A DNA stretch of 64,000 nucleotides from Spirochaetaceae bacterium (GCA_025355995.1 JANXYQ010000079.1:1-64000); one strand, 5' to 3'. Shown: positions 25,752 through 35,230, counted from the stretch's first letter. Numbers and translations are program-made. The notes: generated by a model not told the origin, from the letters alone.

Positions 25752-28016
25752 TTAGGGCCTGAGCAGGACGTACGCGGCGATGAAGAAGCGAAAGCCCCTA
25801 TAGCCGGGTCCCGGATCCAGGGCCGCTTCGGAGAGCACGACGTCCGTCGCCCAGGATTCACCGGCCGCATCGGCTCCGCGCGCGAGGATGAGGCGGCACA
25901 TCGGCGCTCCTTCGCTCGGCTCCGCGAGGAGCCCCGCCAAAGCCGCCTCGAAGGCCGCGCGGTCCGGCGAATCGGCCTCTCCGAAGGCGCCCGCGGCTAT
26001 ATCGCCCAACGCGGAGAGCCCCGTGGCTTCGTCCTCCATGAAAGACTGATACAAGGCGTAGAACCGCGGCATGATGCCCGCGATCGCGGAAGTGGACAGC
26101 AAGAGCTCGTCCGAGACGAAGGCTGGGTCCTTCTCGCGCCGGAGGCAGGAGACGAGGACGGGCACCGAGGCCCGGGAGCCGAGGAGCTCGAGGGCGTAGG
26201 CCGCCGAGATCCGCACCCTCGGTATGCGCGAGGAGGCGAGGGCATCCTCGATCAAGTCCGCGCTCCCGCGGTCGCCCAGGCGGGCGAGGGCTATCATGGC
26301 GGAGGCCTGGAGCATGTAGTCCTCCGCCGACGCGGCGCGCCGCAGGGCTTCCCTCACCCTCTCCCTGCGCCCCTCGTCGGCGCTCGCGCTCTTGCCCAGG
26401 ATGCGCGCGGCCAGGTAGGCGGTCGTGTAGGGCTGGCGCTCGACCTCGGCGACGAGGGCGTCGATGGCCTCCTCGCCCAGGGCGCCCATGTTCTCGATCG
26501 CAAGTAGCGCCTCGAGGCGGACGTCGAAGCGGGGCGAGCCGAGGTAGGCGAGCAGGCCCGCCTGGGCGGGCAGGGAGCCTCCCCCGGAAGCGCCGGCGCC
26601 GATGCCGCGGATGAGGTCCACCTCCTCTATCGGGTCGCCACTCTTGTCGAGGCGGGACAGGAGGTTGAAGGCGCGCAGGTCGCGGATCGAGAGCATGACG
26701 CCGATCGACTCCCGGAGCGAGGCCGAGCCTAGGCGGGCCAGCCTTCCCATCCGCGCGAGGACCCAGGCGAGGACGAGCAGCAGGCCGCCGAAGAAGACGC
26801 GGAAAGCGAGGGCCTGGGCGAGGCCGAGGGAGCCCAGGGCGTCGAGGATCAGGCCGCCCAGGCCCGCGCCGATCGTCCCCCCCAGACCGTAGACGAGGAA
26901 GTAGACGACGCCGAGGTCGAGGGTCCTCTCGGGTTTCACCAGCGAGAAAAAGTAGGTCTGTCCCGCGTTCTCCTCGCCGGCTATGCCGAAGGAGGAGAGG
27001 AAGTTCACGAGGCCGAGTAGGATGGCGGCCCCCACCGGGCCGGCGAGGGCGCCCACGGCTCCCGGGGCTATCGCGAGGGGGGCGAGGCTCAGCGCGGTCA
27101 CGCCAGCGAAAACGACGTACAGGGGCTTGGCCCCGAGGCGATCGACGAGGAGCCGGGTGAGCAGGCCCATCGCGAGCGAGCCCACGCTCGCGATGAGGGA
27201 ATAGACCATGACCGCGTCGTCGCCCTGGGAGAAGACGCCCTTCGCGTAGACCGGGAGGAAGGATCGGGCCATGCCCGTCGCGAGAGAGAGGAGGAAAAGG
27301 GCTTCCATGAAGACCCGGAAGGGCTTTTCCTTGAAAGCCTCCCTCGCGCTGCGTACGAGGCTCCCCGCTTTCTCGGGCCTGTAGCCCTCGGGCTCGGGCA
27401 CGTACCTGAGGAGGATCAGGGCGCCACCGATCCCGACGGCTATGCCGATGCCGATCGCGGCCGCGAAGGCCCAGGGAGGGGCGGCTCGGCCGATGACCAG
27501 GGCGACGGCGAGGTTGGTCCCCATGCCCGCGAGCGACGCGACTATCGATACGTTGACCAGGAAGGCGCCCCGGTCGCTCCGCTTGGCTCCCGCCCCGCCG
27601 TCGGCCAGGTTCGCGAGGACGGGGTTGTTGCCGATGAGCCCGATGCCGCGGAGCATGTTGAAGAAGGCGACGCCTACCAGGATGAGGGCGAAGCCGAGGC
27701 CATCGTAGCCCCGGGCGACGAAGAAGGGCGCCGCCAGGGCGGGGGACATCGCGATGAAGCGCCAGAACCAGGCGAGGCCGAAGACCTTGAGGATGGACCG
27801 CTCGCGAACGATGCGCTTGCCCAGGGGAAGGAAAAAGAAGGTCCCGTAGCTGAAGGCGTTGAGGAGCCCCACGGTGGCGTTGGAGGCGCCGAGGCTCAGC
27901 GCGTAGAGGGTGATGAAGCTCCCCGAGAGGAGGACGAAGGAGGCCGAGTTGAGGGTATTGAAGGCGTAGAACGAGCGGCGGCCACGCTGGAGCGCGGCGG
28001 GCGAGAGGGGAGCCAT
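25752..28016 (-). CDS. MFS transporter fused to HEAT-repeat domain
   Basis: 754 residues. Residues 1 to about 420 are a 12-helix major facilitator with FNTLNSASFVLLSGSFIT at the start and repeated small-residue helices. After a basic linker, about residues 440-754 are soluble HEAT-like helical repeats (for example RVRISAAYALELLGSRASVPV and DVRLEALLAIENMGALG). HEAT repeats commonly bind proteins, so the tail probably docks a partner or regulator on the cytosolic face. The start at MAPLSPAALQ is chosen because further upstream reading is out of frame with any family motif and lies in the next gene's 3' flank. The transported solute is unknown. Confidence 0.8.
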   Translation of the reverse strand: MAPLSPAALQRGRRSFYAFNTLNSASFVLLSGSFITLYALSLGASNATVGLLNAFSYGTFFFLPLGKRIVRERSILKVFGLAWFWRFIAMSPALAAPFFVARGYDGLGFALILVGVAFFNMLRGIGLIGNNPVLANLADGGAGAKRSDRGAFLVNVSIVASLAGMGTNLAVALVIGRAAPPWAFAAAIGIGIAVGIGGALILLRYVPEPEGYRPEKAGSLVRSAREAFKEKPFRVFMEALFLLSLATGMARSFLPVYAKGVFSQGDDAVMVYSLIASVGSLAMGLLTRLLVDRLGAKPLYVVFAGVTALSLAPLAIAPGAVGALAGPVGAAILLGLVNFLSSFGIAGEENAGQTYFFSLVKPERTLDLGVVYFLVYGLGGTIGAGLGGLILDALGSLGLAQALAFRVFFGGLLLVLAWVLARMGRLARLGSASLRESIGVMLSIRDLRAFNLLSRLDKSGDPIEEVDLIRGIGAGASGGGSLPAQAGLLAYLGSPRFDVRLEALLAIENMGALGEEAIDALVAEVERQPYTTAYLAARILGKSASADEGRRERVREALRRAASAEDYMLQASAMIALARLGDRGSADLIEDALASSRIPRVRISAAYALELLGSRASVPVLVSCLRREKDPAFVSDELLLSTSAIAGIMPRFYALYQSFMEDEATGLSALGDIAAGAFGEADSPDRAAFEAALAGLLAEPSEGAPMCRLILARGADAAGESWATDVVLSEAALDPGPGYRGFRFFIAAYVLLRP

Positions 28017-28084
28017 GCCTGGAGTATAGGCCGGGAGGCGCGGGCGAAGAAAGCGGCCGCCCGGGGGGCGGCCGCGAATTCCCT

Positions 28085-28960
28085 CTATCCTTTGACGGAG
28101 CCGACCGTGAGGCCCGAGATCAGGTACTTGGAGGAGGCGAGGAAGAGGATCATGACCGGGACGGACACGATGAGCGACGCCGCGGAATACTGGCCCCATT
28201 GCGTGCGGAAGTTGTCCGCGAAGGTCCTGATGCCCTGGGTCCAGATGAACATGTCGGATCTCTGCAGCATGATCCGCCCGAGGAGGTAATCGTTCCAGAC
28301 CTGGGTGAAGTTGAAGAGGAAGGCTATAGCCAGCGAGGGCGTGGAGAGGGGCAGGATGATCTTCGTGAAGGCCGTCATGCGGCTCGCGCCGTCGATCATG
28401 GCCGCCTCCTCCAGCTCGATCGGTATCGTGTCGTAGTAGCCCTTCAGTATCCAGATGCTGAAGGGTATGGAGCCCACCGAGTAGGCGATCACAAGCCCCC
28501 GCCAGGTGTTGATGAGCCCCAGCCTCGCGGCGAGGATGTAGATGGGTATCATGAGCATGGCGGCCGGTATCATCTGGGCCGCGAAGAGGAAGATGAGGCC
28601 GGCTTTCTTGCCCTTGAAATTCCAGCGCGAGAAGGCGTAGGCGCTCGTCGACGCGATCATCACGCCGATGAGGGCCGTGGAGAGGGTTATGGCGAGCGAG
28701 TTCCAGAGCCAGACCGGGAACTTGGTGTCCTGCATGACCGCGCGGTAGTTGTCCAGCGTGGCATCCGGGGGGAACAGGGACATGTCGGTGGAGAGGAGCC
28801 GATCGCCGGGCCTCAGGGAGACCGACGCGATGCGCAAGATCGGGTAGACCGCGAAGACGCAGGCGATCACGAGGACGAGATAGGTCGCGAAGAGGCCCGC
28901 GGGGGTCCCGTAGCGGGTCCGCCTGAATATTCCCCTGCCGGTACCGACGTTCCTCATCAT
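28085..28960 (-). CDS. Sugar ABC transporter permease (MalG-like)
   Basis: A 291-residue CUT1-type permease with six membrane helices. The EAA loop is EEAAMIDGASRMTAFTKIIL near residue 190. It starts at an ATG overlapping the stop of the MalF-like gene and preceded by GGGAGG. It pairs with the MalF-like permease to form the channel of a carbohydrate importer. The ATP-binding subunit is not encoded here and is presumably shared with other importers. Confidence 0.9.
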   Translation of the reverse strand: MMRNVGTGRGIFRRTRYGTPAGLFATYLVLVIACVFAVYPILRIASVSLRPGDRLLSTDMSLFPPDATLDNYRAVMQDTKFPVWLWNSLAITLSTALIGVMIASTSAYAFSRWNFKGKKAGLIFLFAAQMIPAAMLMIPIYILAARLGLINTWRGLVIAYSVGSIPFSIWILKGYYDTIPIELEEAAMIDGASRMTAFTKIILPLSTPSLAIAFLFNFTQVWNDYLLGRIMLQRSDMFIWTQGIRTFADNFRTQWGQYSAASLIVSVPVMILFLASSKYLISGLTVGSVKG

Positions 28961-30051
28961 GCGCCTCCCTTGGCCGCGGCTACCGCGGCCTTCGCGGGCC
29001 GCTTGCCCTCGCCCGCGGCCACGCTGACCTTCGCGGCGGTGACGGGCGTGAACTCGCTTATCCTCATGTAGACGATCGTGAGGGCCAGGAGTATCAGGAA
29101 GACCACGATCGCGAAGGAGGCCGCGAAGCCGTAGCGGTTGTACTCGAAGGCGGCGCGGAACAGGGCGGTCACGAGGATGTCCGAGGTCTCGAGCAGGTTC
29201 TGGTTGAGGAGGAAGGGCACGTTGAAGTTGTTGAAGGTCCAGATGATGCCGAGCACGATGGCGGGAGTCATGATGGGCCTGAGCAGGGGCAGGGTCACCG
29301 CGCGGAAGCGCTGCCAGGGGCTCGCCCCGTCGATCTCGGCCGCCTCGTAGTAGGTCGAGTCGATGCTCTGCAGGCCCCCGAGCAGGGTCACCATCATGAA
29401 GGGTATGCCGAGCCAGATGTTGACGAGGTTGATCGCGATGAAATTCCAGGTGGGCTCGGTCAGCCACTGCGGGGGATTCGCCATCCCGAGCCACCTGAGG
29501 AGGATGTTGACGTAGCCGTACTCGTAATTGAATTCCCCGCGCCAGGCGAGGATCGCGATCACCTGGGGCACCGCCCAGGGGAAGACGAGGAGGGTGCGGA
29601 ACAGGCCCTTGAGCCTGATCTTGCGATTCAGGAGCATCGCCAGGAAGAGCCCGAGCGAGACATGGAAGCTGATCTGGATGAAGGTCCAGAGGAAGGTCCG
29701 GAGCAGGAGCGGGAAGAACTTCGCCTGCTTGAGGACGGGCTCGGTGAACATGAGCTTCAGGTTGTCCCAGCCGATGGCGAGGCCGTAGTCGGGATTCTTG
29801 AAACGGCGCAGTGACATGTTGCTGAATGCGAGCTGCAGCTCGAAGAGGAGCGGGTAGACGACCAGCGCGGCCAGGCCGAGCACTGCGGGAGTGAGCAGCA
29901 TGATCGGGAGCGCGAGGCGGTGATGCAGGAGCCGATCGAAGACCAGCCACAGCGCGAACTCGAGCAGGAAGACGCCGACCGCCACGGCGATTATCGTGGA
30001 GCCCACGTTCGCCAGGCTCGCGCCCATGAATTGGAGAGTGAGGTCCTTCAT
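28957..30051 (-). CDS. Sugar ABC transporter permease (MalF-like)
   Basis: A 364-residue CUT1-type permease. The N-terminus has an extra pair of helices (IIAVAVGVFLLEFALWLVF, then LALPIMLLTPAVLGLAALVV), as in MalF. The EAA loop is YEAAEIDGASPWQRFRAV. An AAGGGGGAAGG ribosome site precedes it. It overlaps the MalG-like gene by four bases, and a strong hairpin separates it from the binding protein gene upstream. The C-terminal 30 residues are Ala/Lys-rich. Confidence 0.9.
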   Translation of the reverse strand: MKDLTLQFMGASLANVGSTIIAVAVGVFLLEFALWLVFDRLLHHRLALPIMLLTPAVLGLAALVVYPLLFELQLAFSNMSLRRFKNPDYGLAIGWDNLKLMFTEPVLKQAKFFPLLLRTFLWTFIQISFHVSLGLFLAMLLNRKIRLKGLFRTLLVFPWAVPQVIAILAWRGEFNYEYGYVNILLRWLGMANPPQWLTEPTWNFIAINLVNIWLGIPFMMVTLLGGLQSIDSTYYEAAEIDGASPWQRFRAVTLPLLRPIMTPAIVLGIIWTFNNFNVPFLLNQNLLETSDILVTALFRAAFEYNRYGFAASFAIVVFLILLALTIVYMRISEFTPVTAAKVSVAAGEGKRPAKAAVAAAKGGA

Positions 30052-30118
30052 CCTTCCCCCTTGACGCTTCCGGCGCGGCCCTCGCGCGATGGGGCGAAGG
30101 CCGTCCCGGAAGCGCCAT

Positions 30119-30148
30119 GGGCCCGGGGTCCTTACAGACCTCGGGCCC
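30119..30148 (-). terminator. Strong stem-loop between binding protein and permease genes
   Basis: Two 12-base arms (GGGCCCGAGGTC type) pair with one mismatch around a 6-base loop, just after the binding-protein stop. In sugar ABC operons such hairpins stabilise the abundant binding-protein mRNA and limit read-through into permease genes. A larger inverted repeat (GCTTCCGG/CCGGAAGC, 30068-30113) adjoins it. Confidence 0.6.
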
Positions 30149-30169
30149 GCGGCGCCTAGGAAGCGAAGG

Positions 30170-31366
30170 CTACTTGAGGGCCTTGATCCCGGCGAGGGCG
30201 GCAGCCTGCATGGCGGCCGCGGCGTCCTTCGGGGTCTCGGAGTTGGACATGACCTTGATGAACTCGGGCTTCATGGCATCCCAGACCGCGCGCATCTCGA
30301 GGACGGAGGGCATGCCCACGCCGACCGCCATCTGGGCGGCCGAGGCCTTCTGGACCGGGTCGCTGGCGACGAGCTTGTCGGCGGCGGCGGTCTTGAGGGC
30401 GGGGAGCCTGTGGAGCTTGGAGAACATGTCGAGCTGGTTCTCCTTGGTCGTCGCGAACTTGATGAAGTCCACGATGGTGGCGAGCTTGGCCTTGTCGATG
30501 CCCGCGGTGATCATGAAGAACTTGCCGGCGGTGTAGGGGGCGGGCCATCCGGCGCCCTTGACCTGGGGAATATTGGCGATGCCGAGCTTGTCTCCCATGA
30601 CCTTCTGGTAGTCGCCGAGGGACCAGTCGCCGTTGATGATCATGGCGGCCTTGCCTTCCTTGAACATCGTGTCCGCGGTGTTGTAGTCGGACTCGGCGGG
30701 GTAGGCCTTGGACTTGAACTTGAGGTCCTGGAGGAGCTGGAGGGCGCTCACCATGGCGGGAGTGTTGAGGTTCGGGGTCTTGCCGTCGGCGGCGAAGACC
30801 TTGCCGCCCTTGAATGCGCCGAGCCAGGGCACGAACCAGAAGGGCTCGGTCTGGTTCCAGGTGAGGGCGACGGTGCCCTTGGCGTTCAGGTCGGCCGCCA
30901 TCTTGATGAGCTCCGCGGTGTCCTTGGGCGGCGCCTTGATCAGGTCCTTGTTGTAAAGGAGCATGAGGTGGTTGCCGAGGGTGATGGGCACGCCCCAGGT
31001 CTTGCCGTCGAGGGAGGCGGCGCTAGCGTCGCCGAACTTGGAGAGGTCGACGAGCTTGTCCACCGGCTGGATGAGGGCGGCGGCGGTGAAGGGACCGGCG
31101 TGGTCGCTGACCGTCCAGAGGAAATCGGGGGCGTCGCCCGCGAGGGAGGCGGTCTGGTAATCCTGGCGCAGCGCCTCGGTCTCCTTGTTGAGGACCTCGA
31201 TGATAACCTTGGGATTGACCTTGGAATAGGCCGCCGCGAGATCCTGTACATACTGGAAGGCGTTCTCCGCCGTACCTTCCTGAGTCCAAAGCGTGAGTTT
31301 CGTCTGGGCGGTTATCCCGCCAACGATCATGATGGCGCAAACCGCGAGGGTGATGAGCTTCTTCAT
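30170..31366 (-). CDS. Sugar ABC transporter periplasmic binding protein (MalE-like)
   Basis: A 398-residue extracellular solute-binding protein, family 1. A Sec signal peptide (MKKLITLAVCAIMIVGG, cut near ITAQ) lacks a lipobox. The mature part has the family features LTLWTQEGTAENAFQYV, SDHAGPFTAAALIQPVDKL and GDWSLGDYQKVMG. It starts at MKKL with AGGAGGA upstream. It captures a sugar in the periplasm and presents it to the MalF/MalG-like permeases downstream. The substrate is likely an oligosaccharide or disaccharide; no enzyme gene in the operon reveals it. Confidence 0.9.
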   Translation of the reverse strand: MKKLITLAVCAIMIVGGITAQTKLTLWTQEGTAENAFQYVQDLAAAYSKVNPKVIIEVLNKETEALRQDYQTASLAGDAPDFLWTVSDHAGPFTAAALIQPVDKLVDLSKFGDASAASLDGKTWGVPITLGNHLMLLYNKDLIKAPPKDTAELIKMAADLNAKGTVALTWNQTEPFWFVPWLGAFKGGKVFAADGKTPNLNTPAMVSALQLLQDLKFKSKAYPAESDYNTADTMFKEGKAAMIINGDWSLGDYQKVMGDKLGIANIPQVKGAGWPAPYTAGKFFMITAGIDKAKLATIVDFIKFATTKENQLDMFSKLHRLPALKTAAADKLVASDPVQKASAAQMAVGVGMPSVLEMRAVWDAMKPEFIKVMSNSETPKDAAAAMQAAALAGIKALK

Positions 31367-31467
31367 CGAATCCTCCTCCTTGTAGTCTTTTCCGAGGCAG
31401 AACTTCCAGAACCGCACAAGCGGTCCACCGACTCATTTATTAGAATCGCAGCTCATTACCGCGGATG

Positions 31468-31490
31468 AACCGGTTTACTTAACCGGTTAA
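31468..31490. promoter_or_regulatory. Tandem LacI-type operators
   Basis: Two copies of the palindrome AACCGGTT lie 5 bases apart; the second is extended to TTAACCGGTTAA, a perfect 12-base palindrome with the central CG typical of LacI/GalR operators. The site is about 100 bases upstream of the binding-protein gene, matching control of the sugar importer by a LacI-family repressor not encoded nearby. Confidence 0.6.
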
Positions 31491-31651
31491 ATCAGTTCTG
31501 GTTCAATTTTGCCAATCTGTCAAGCAAAATCAACCTGCCCCAACCGACATATTGAGTATAGATTCCCGCCCATCCGGCTTCCAGTTTGCGATAGGCAAAA
31601 ATCGACTCGTCTCGGCTTGAGGCGCGGGCGGGCCCTCGCGTACTATTCATC

Positions 31652-32461
31652 ATGATCCGTCTAGGCCTGTGCTCGGGTGCGTGCATCACGCGCGACATGA
31701 AAAGCGTCATCTCGGTCGCCTCGGCTGCAAAGCTCGACGCCGTCGAGTGGGCAGCCGACCTGCATATCGGGCCCGACGATATCCATGCCGCGGAGGAGGC
31801 CATGATGGCGACCCTCCAGGCGGGCCTGACGACGGCTTCCTACGCCACTTTATACCGCGCAGGCGCCGAGGGCGGGAATTTTTGCCGCTTCGACGCCCTG
31901 CTCAGGATCGCCTCGGTCATGCAGGCCCCGATAATGCGGATTTTCGCGAGCGGAAGGGGCCTGTGGCCCGAAACGAAGGCGCAGGGCGAGGACAAATCCC
32001 TCGCCGAACTCGCCGCCGCCCTCGGCCGCCTGGGCGACCGCGCCGCCGAGAGGGGAATAACCCTCTGCCTGTCGATGGGCAGGGGCACGAGCCTCGATCG
32101 ATACGACCGTGCCGCCCGCCTCGTCGCGGCGGTGGACCACGACTTCGTCCGCCTCGCCTGGGAGGACCTGCCGGGCGCGGCAGCCGATGACGCCACCGCC
32201 GCCCTCGAGAGCGCCGGCAGGTTCGCGAGCGCCGTAATCGCGAGGTGCACGGGCCGCGACGGGAAAGCCCTCCTGGTCGAGCAGGACGCTTGGCGCGACC
32301 GGATAATGGCCTTTAAGCGGGCGGAGCAGGACCCCAAGATGAGCAGCTTCCTCCTGCTCGGCGCGGCGCGAGTCGAGGGCGCGGCGGGAGAGGCCTCCCT
32401 CGCGGCGGACGTCAGGGCCCTGCGCGCCCTGGTGGCCGAAGTCGAGCCCCGGAAAAGCTAG
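31652..32461 (+). CDS. Sugar phosphate isomerase/epimerase-like TIM barrel
   Basis: 269 residues of the AP-endonuclease-2-type TIM-barrel group. The N-terminus MIRLGLCSGACITRD and DAVEWAADLHIG, and the middle IMRIFASGRGLW, correspond to beta strands with metal-binding positions. The family usually converts a keto- or phospho-sugar. Its coding end shares the four bases CTAG with the convergent MazG gene. Divergence from the importer operon, with operators between, suggests it processes the imported sugar, but this is inference. Confidence 0.78.
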   Translation: MIRLGLCSGACITRDMKSVISVASAAKLDAVEWAADLHIGPDDIHAAEEAMMATLQAGLTTASYATLYRAGAEGGNFCRFDALLRIASVMQAPIMRIFASGRGLWPETKAQGEDKSLAELAAALGRLGDRAAERGITLCLSMGRGTSLDRYDRAARLVAAVDHDFVRLAWEDLPGAAADDATAALESAGRFASAVIARCTGRDGKALLVEQDAWRDRIMAFKRAEQDPKMSSFLLLGAARVEGAAGEASLAADVRALRALVAEVEPRKS

Positions 32462-33369
32462 CGCCCCTCCCTCTCTTTCGCCTTCGCATCCTCCCAGTAG
32501 CGGTCCATCGCCTCCATGTTCTCCGCGGCCAGGGGAAGGCCGGCTTCGGCCATACCCTTCTCGACCTGCCTGAAGCGGCGCGAGAATTTCTCGTTCGCCG
32601 CATGGAGGGCCAGCGCCGGGTCGACCTCGAGGAAGCGGGAGAGATTGACCGCGCTGAAGAGCAGATCGCCCAGTTCCTCTTCCAGCGCCGCGCGAGCCTT
32701 TGCCGCCGTCTCGCTTGCCCCGCCGCCTTCGGCGGCGAGAGCCACTCCGCCGGAGGCGGTGATGGCTTCGCAAGCTTGCTCGGCAGCGCGGGTCCTAGCC
32801 GCGAGAGCTTCGCAAGCTTGCTCGGCTTCGAGCAACTCCTCGCGGGCCTTGGCCCATACGTCGGCGGCCCTAGCCCAGTCGAAGCCTGACTTGGCCGCCT
32901 TCCTCTGGAGCTTGTAGGCCCTCTCGAGGGGCGGCAGGGCCCGCGAGACGGCGTCGAGGAGGGAGTCCTTCCTGCGCCTGCCCTCGACCCTCTCCTTGAT
33001 GTCGTCCCACTGCTTGAGCACGGCGTCCGGGGTCGCGGCCGTCGACTCGGCGAAGACGTGCGGATGCCTCCTGACGAGCTTGTCGCTTATGCCGTCCAAG
33101 GCGTCGGCGACGGAGGGGCCTCCCTCCTGCTCGTACATGTAGGGGATCATCGTCGCGAGGAGGAAGAGGTCGCCCGCCTCCTCGGCGACGTGGGCCGCGT
33201 CCCCCTCGTCGATCGCCTCGACGAGCTCGTAGGCTTCCTCGACGACGCTGCCGCGGAGGCTCCGCGGCGTCTGCTCCCTGTCCCAGGGGCAGCCGTCCGG
33301 CGCGCGGAGGCGCGCCACGATACCATAGAGCCGCCCGAAGGCCTGGGCCGCGCGAAGCTCGCCTTCCAC
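32458..33369 (-). CDS. mazG: MazG nucleoside triphosphate pyrophosphohydrolase with insertion
   Basis: 303 residues. The N-terminal MazG unit has GCPWDREQTPRSLRG, EEAYELVEAI and EEAGDLFLL, and the C-terminal unit has EEELGDLLFSAVNLSRF and ANEKFSRRFRQVEKGM. It hydrolyses NTPs or (p)ppGpp to monophosphates and pyrophosphate with Mg. It is about 40 residues longer than common two-domain MazG. The extra part (about 165-225) lies between the halves and is Ala/Glu-rich, with EQACEA repeated twice. The DNA there carries a duplicated 20-mer (GCTTCGCAAGCTTGCTCGGC, 42 bases apart). Confidence 0.92.
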   Translation of the reverse strand: MEGELRAAQAFGRLYGIVARLRAPDGCPWDREQTPRSLRGSVVEEAYELVEAIDEGDAAHVAEEAGDLFLLATMIPYMYEQEGGPSVADALDGISDKLVRRHPHVFAESTAATPDAVLKQWDDIKERVEGRRRKDSLLDAVSRALPPLERAYKLQRKAAKSGFDWARAADVWAKAREELLEAEQACEALAARTRAAEQACEAITASGGVALAAEGGGASETAAKARAALEEELGDLLFSAVNLSRFLEVDPALALHAANEKFSRRFRQVEKGMAEAGLPLAAENMEAMDRYWEDAKAKEREGR

Positions 33370-33379
33370 GAGGACGGAC

Positions 33380-35230
33380 CTAGATTCCGCCGCCGGAGGC
33401 TTTATTGAAGAGGGCCCCGCCGGACTTTATTAGGGCGCCGATGTCGGAGGCCGGCACGAGGAGCCCCGCCTCGAAGCCGGGAGCCAGGCCGCGGGCATCG
33501 ACCGCGAGGTAGGAATACCAGCTGCCGAACTGGGAGGGATCGGGCATCGCGGCGGCGGAGCCTCCGGAGGCGCCGCTGGCCGCCGCGATCTGCCCGACCA
33601 TGGCCATCAGCTTCCGCATCGACAACGAGCCGACCATGACGGTCTTGGCCGGCATGGTCTTGGCGAAGGCCGCGAAGGCGGGATCCGAGCCCATGGCCTT
33701 GTCGGCGGCCTTCCGGGTCGAGAGCGCCTTCAGCGCGGCCGCGTCGCCGCTCGTCGCCGAGAAGCGGCCGTTCGATATCGCCCAACGCGTCGTGGCGAGG
33801 GAGGTGATAGCCGCGAGCGCGGCCTCGGTCGCGCCCTTCGAGGAGCTCGAGCCGCCGAGGGCTCCGAGCTTGGACTCGTCGAGGATCTTGAGGTCGAAGC
33901 CGAGCTCGCCGTAGGAGAAGGAGCCGTCCTTCTTGTCCTGGCTCTTCATCGAGAAGGATATGCCGAAGGCCTGGCCGTAGGCTTTCGAGAAGGCCAGGAA
34001 ATCGGGGTCGGAGGAGAAGCCCTTCAGCAGGGCCCTGTAGCCGGCCTCGTCCTTGACCTCCTCGAAAAGGTCGAACCTTATCTTGAGCATCTTCTTGATC
34101 AGGTCGGCTACCGCGGAGGGATCGGAGGAGTCCAGGCTCTTGGCTCCCGCGATAGCGGAGGCGTCTATATCCATATCGAGGCTCATCGCGCCCCGCGGCC
34201 CTCCCATCTTGGCCCATTTGGCCTGAAGCGAGGCCGCCTTCGCGGCTATGTCCGCGGACAGGCCGAGTGCGGAGAACAGGGGCGCCGTCATCTGCTCATA
34301 GAGGCCCGAGACCACGGCGGGGTCCATGGACCAGGCGTAGCCGTACATCGCCTCGGAGCTCACCTGCGGGGCCCAGTCGAGGGCCGAGGGCGCGAAGGAC
34401 GCGGCGGCCAGGGCCTTCTGCATGTCGGAGCCGCCCTTGGCCGAGGCGCCACCGCGGAGCACTATGCCCGCGGCGCCCGGCTCGAGGGCGGCGTCGGCGA
34501 GGCCTAGCTGGGCGAGCAGGGAGAGGCCGAGCTCGCCCAAGGCGCGGGTAGCGGCCTTGGGGTCGCTCGCGAGGGAGCCGGAGGCGGGCGGCGAGACGAA
34601 GCGGCGGATAGCCTCCTCGATGGGCTTGTAGCCGTCCGTGGTCGCCCTGCGGATCGCGGCGGGATCGCCCCAAAGCTTGACCGAGGAGGCGGGGTAGCGC
34701 GACAGGCGCGAGAGGTCGGCGCCCTTGGCGGGCGGGAAGGCGAGGTCGCCGGGGGCGTCGGAGAGCACGATGTAGCCCTTGGCGTTCGCGATGAGCGACA
34801 TCGACCCCGAGCCGAAGAGCTTGGCGACGAAGTCGTCCGGCTTGGAGCGGTAGGGTATATAGAGGACCTCGCGCGTCTTCTTGGCCCCCGTCCCGGGCAG
34901 GACGGCCATGGCCCAGGGCCGCGCGAAATCGAGGACCTGCAGGGCTTGGTCCGCGCCCGGTACCGACTTCTTAAGGAGGCCCTGGAGGTCGGAGCCGAGG
35001 GACTTGTCGAGGCCGGCGGCCTTCCAGAATTCCTCGGCGGCCGCGTAGAATTTATACGGCGCCTCGACGACGACGGCCGCTATCGCGTCCGCCGGGACGA
35101 GGGTCGGGACGGGGCCCGCGGGACCCGTCTCGACGCAGGCCATCGAGAGCGCCGAGGCCAGCACGGCAGCGGCGAGGAGGGCGCGAGGGCGGATCGCCCT
35201 CGGGTTACGGATGACAGCTTCTCTCGACAT
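33380..35230 (-). CDS. Large putative lipoprotein (DUF3352-like)
   Basis: 616 residues. An N-terminal signal has a lipobox in ALSMAC, so it should be a lipoprotein. The body is Ala/Ser/Gly-rich with alternating strands and helices, like DUF3352 proteins of unknown role. The start at MSREAV is preferred, with AAGGCGG upstream; a GTG two codons earlier is possible. It is preceded within the same strand by yhbY, yggT and the UPF0164 gene, forming a leftward cluster. No catalytic motif is evident. Confidence 0.75.
   Translation of the reverse strand: MSREAVIRNPRAIRPRALLAAAVLASALSMACVETGPAGPVPTLVPADAIAAVVVEAPYKFYAAAEEFWKAAGLDKSLGSDLQGLLKKSVPGADQALQVLDFARPWAMAVLPGTGAKKTREVLYIPYRSKPDDFVAKLFGSGSMSLIANAKGYIVLSDAPGDLAFPPAKGADLSRLSRYPASSVKLWGDPAAIRRATTDGYKPIEEAIRRFVSPPASGSLASDPKAATRALGELGLSLLAQLGLADAALEPGAAGIVLRGGASAKGGSDMQKALAAASFAPSALDWAPQVSSEAMYGYAWSMDPAVVSGLYEQMTAPLFSALGLSADIAAKAASLQAKWAKMGGPRGAMSLDMDIDASAIAGAKSLDSSDPSAVADLIKKMLKIRFDLFEEVKDEAGYRALLKGFSSDPDFLAFSKAYGQAFGISFSMKSQDKKDGSFSYGELGFDLKILDESKLGALGGSSSSKGATEAALAAITSLATTRWAISNGRFSATSGDAAALKALSTRKAADKAMGSDPAFAAFAKTMPAKTVMVGSLSMRKLMAMVGQIAAASGASGGSAAAMPDPSQFGSWYSYLAVDARGLAPGFEAGLLVPASDIGALIKSGGALFNKASGGGI

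Noticed and set aside
28961-30118. Long N-terminal extension of the MalG-like permease
   Set aside because: It reads the MalF-like gene in another frame; the ATGA overlap and GGGAGG ribosome site fix the start at 28960.
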